Assembly (NCBI RefSeq): GCF_001885585.1
Contig: NZ_LSRP01000013.1
Span: forward strand, 1 to 64,000
DNA length: 64,000 nt
Reading direction: 5' to 3'
DNA from: Pararhizobium antarcticum
GTDB taxonomy: Bacteria > Pseudomonadota > Alphaproteobacteria > Rhizobiales > Rhizobiaceae
Shown here: piece after piece, positions 63,883 to 64,000 of the stretch
Layout of the letters: each line of letters opens with the position of its first letter
Numbering within the stretch: the stretch's first letter is position 1
Made by a program: the position numbers and the translations under genes
Notes under the pieces: generated by a model
Seen by the model: only the letters and a program-made list of their open reading frames with translations
Told to the model about the DNA's origin: nothing
Databases searched by the model: none

Positions 63883-64000
63883 ATGCCCATCCAAATCAAT
63901 CCGGCAGGCCTGTGGCGGCAAGCGATGTTCTGGGCATTGTCGCTAGCTGCATTCGTACTCTTCCTGCTCGTCTTCAGCTCCATCCTGCTGCCCTTCATCG
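63883..64000 (+). CDS. AI-2E family transporter, N-terminal fragment
   Basis: Only 39 codons are inside the window. The ATG at 63883 follows AAGGAG by six bases; an in-frame ATG at 63850 would add 11 residues. The visible part (MPIQINPAGLWRQAMFWAL, then two hydrophobic runs) looks like the first membrane helix of the AI-2E (PerM) family. The location next to purM is the normal place for this family in rhizobia, which is the main reason for the call. Confidence 0.65.
   Translation, partial: MPIQINPAGLWRQAMFWALSLAAFVLFLLVFSSILLPFI

Noticed and set aside
1-64000. tRNA or rRNA genes, prophage, transposase or integrase
   Set aside because: None was recognised; no protein resembles a transposase, recombinase or phage structural protein. 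A tRNA scan was not possible, so a single tRNA could have been missed.

Overview
This window reads as ordinary chromosome from a member of the Rhizobiaceae (Rhizobium / Agrobacterium / Allorhizobium-like Alphaproteobacteria). The reasons are the high GC content, the gene families (short Psd with PssA, Omp25/RopB-like porin, DUF1488, DUF2232, a MoaE-MoaD-PgsA-UvrC run) and core gene order (rpsF-rpsR-DUF2232-rplI-dnaB-alr-radA-cvpA-purF, fabD-fabG-acpP-fabF-mltG-yicC-gmk, lptF-lptG-lptD-surA-pdxA-rsmA, purM-purN beside an AI-2E family transporter). I found no rRNA, tRNA, insertion sequence, prophage, integron or CRISPR array. Assignment to a genus would need a database search.

Layout. 1-104: a 19-bp tandem repeat cut by the window edge. 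178-8.9 kb: RarD transporter, LOG-family protein, a large LysM protein, an Atm1-type ABC exporter, the phosphatidylethanolamine pair psd-pssA, and small hypotheticals including a 32-residue membrane peptide. 8.9-19.8 kb (minus strand): a long housekeeping run from rpsF through rplI, dnaB, alr, radA, cvpA and purF to an SDR, with a parDE toxin-antitoxin pair wedged between alr and radA and overlapping the radA start. 20.2-21.8 kb: a secreted two-repeat Tudor/SH3-like protein and a Tas-type aldo-keto reductase. 22.1-29.0 kb (plus): fatty acid synthesis, mltG, yicC and gmk. 29.1-36.7 kb (minus): LPS export and outer-membrane biogenesis genes followed by pdxA-rsmA. 37.1-39.1 kb: pepA-holC. 39.1-48.5 kb is the most accessory-like part: a galactose-dehydrogenase-like oxidoreductase, vapBC, a double-GNAT protein, ABC-F ATPase, a degenerate GGDEF protein, a dihydroxyacetone-kinase-family enzyme, an AT-rich patch with a 68-residue membrane protein, and a DinB-family protein. 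48.7-54.4 kb: GST, ndk, then the minus-strand run SDR-uvrC-pgsA-moaD-moaE. 54.7-61.8 kb: Omp25-like protein, GST, a lipoprotein RNase T2 behind a coupled 28-codon ORF, rlmJ, a molybdopterin oxidoreductase paired with a NUDIX hydrolase, and an omptin protease with all catalytic residues. 61.9-64 kb: purM-purN and the start of an AI-2E family transporter.

Many minus-strand neighbours overlap by 1 or 4 bases, indicating translational coupling (lptF/lptG/lptD, pdxA/rsmA, parD/parE/radA, vapB/vapC, SDR/uvrC, pgsA/moaD, purM/purN). I did not find a convincing undescribed multi-gene system. The best leads are local: the parDE insertion coupled to radA, the short ORF coupled to RNase T2, the vapBC promoter with paired GAATATCC boxes, the omptin, the two Tudor-like repeats, and several long intercistronic hairpins.
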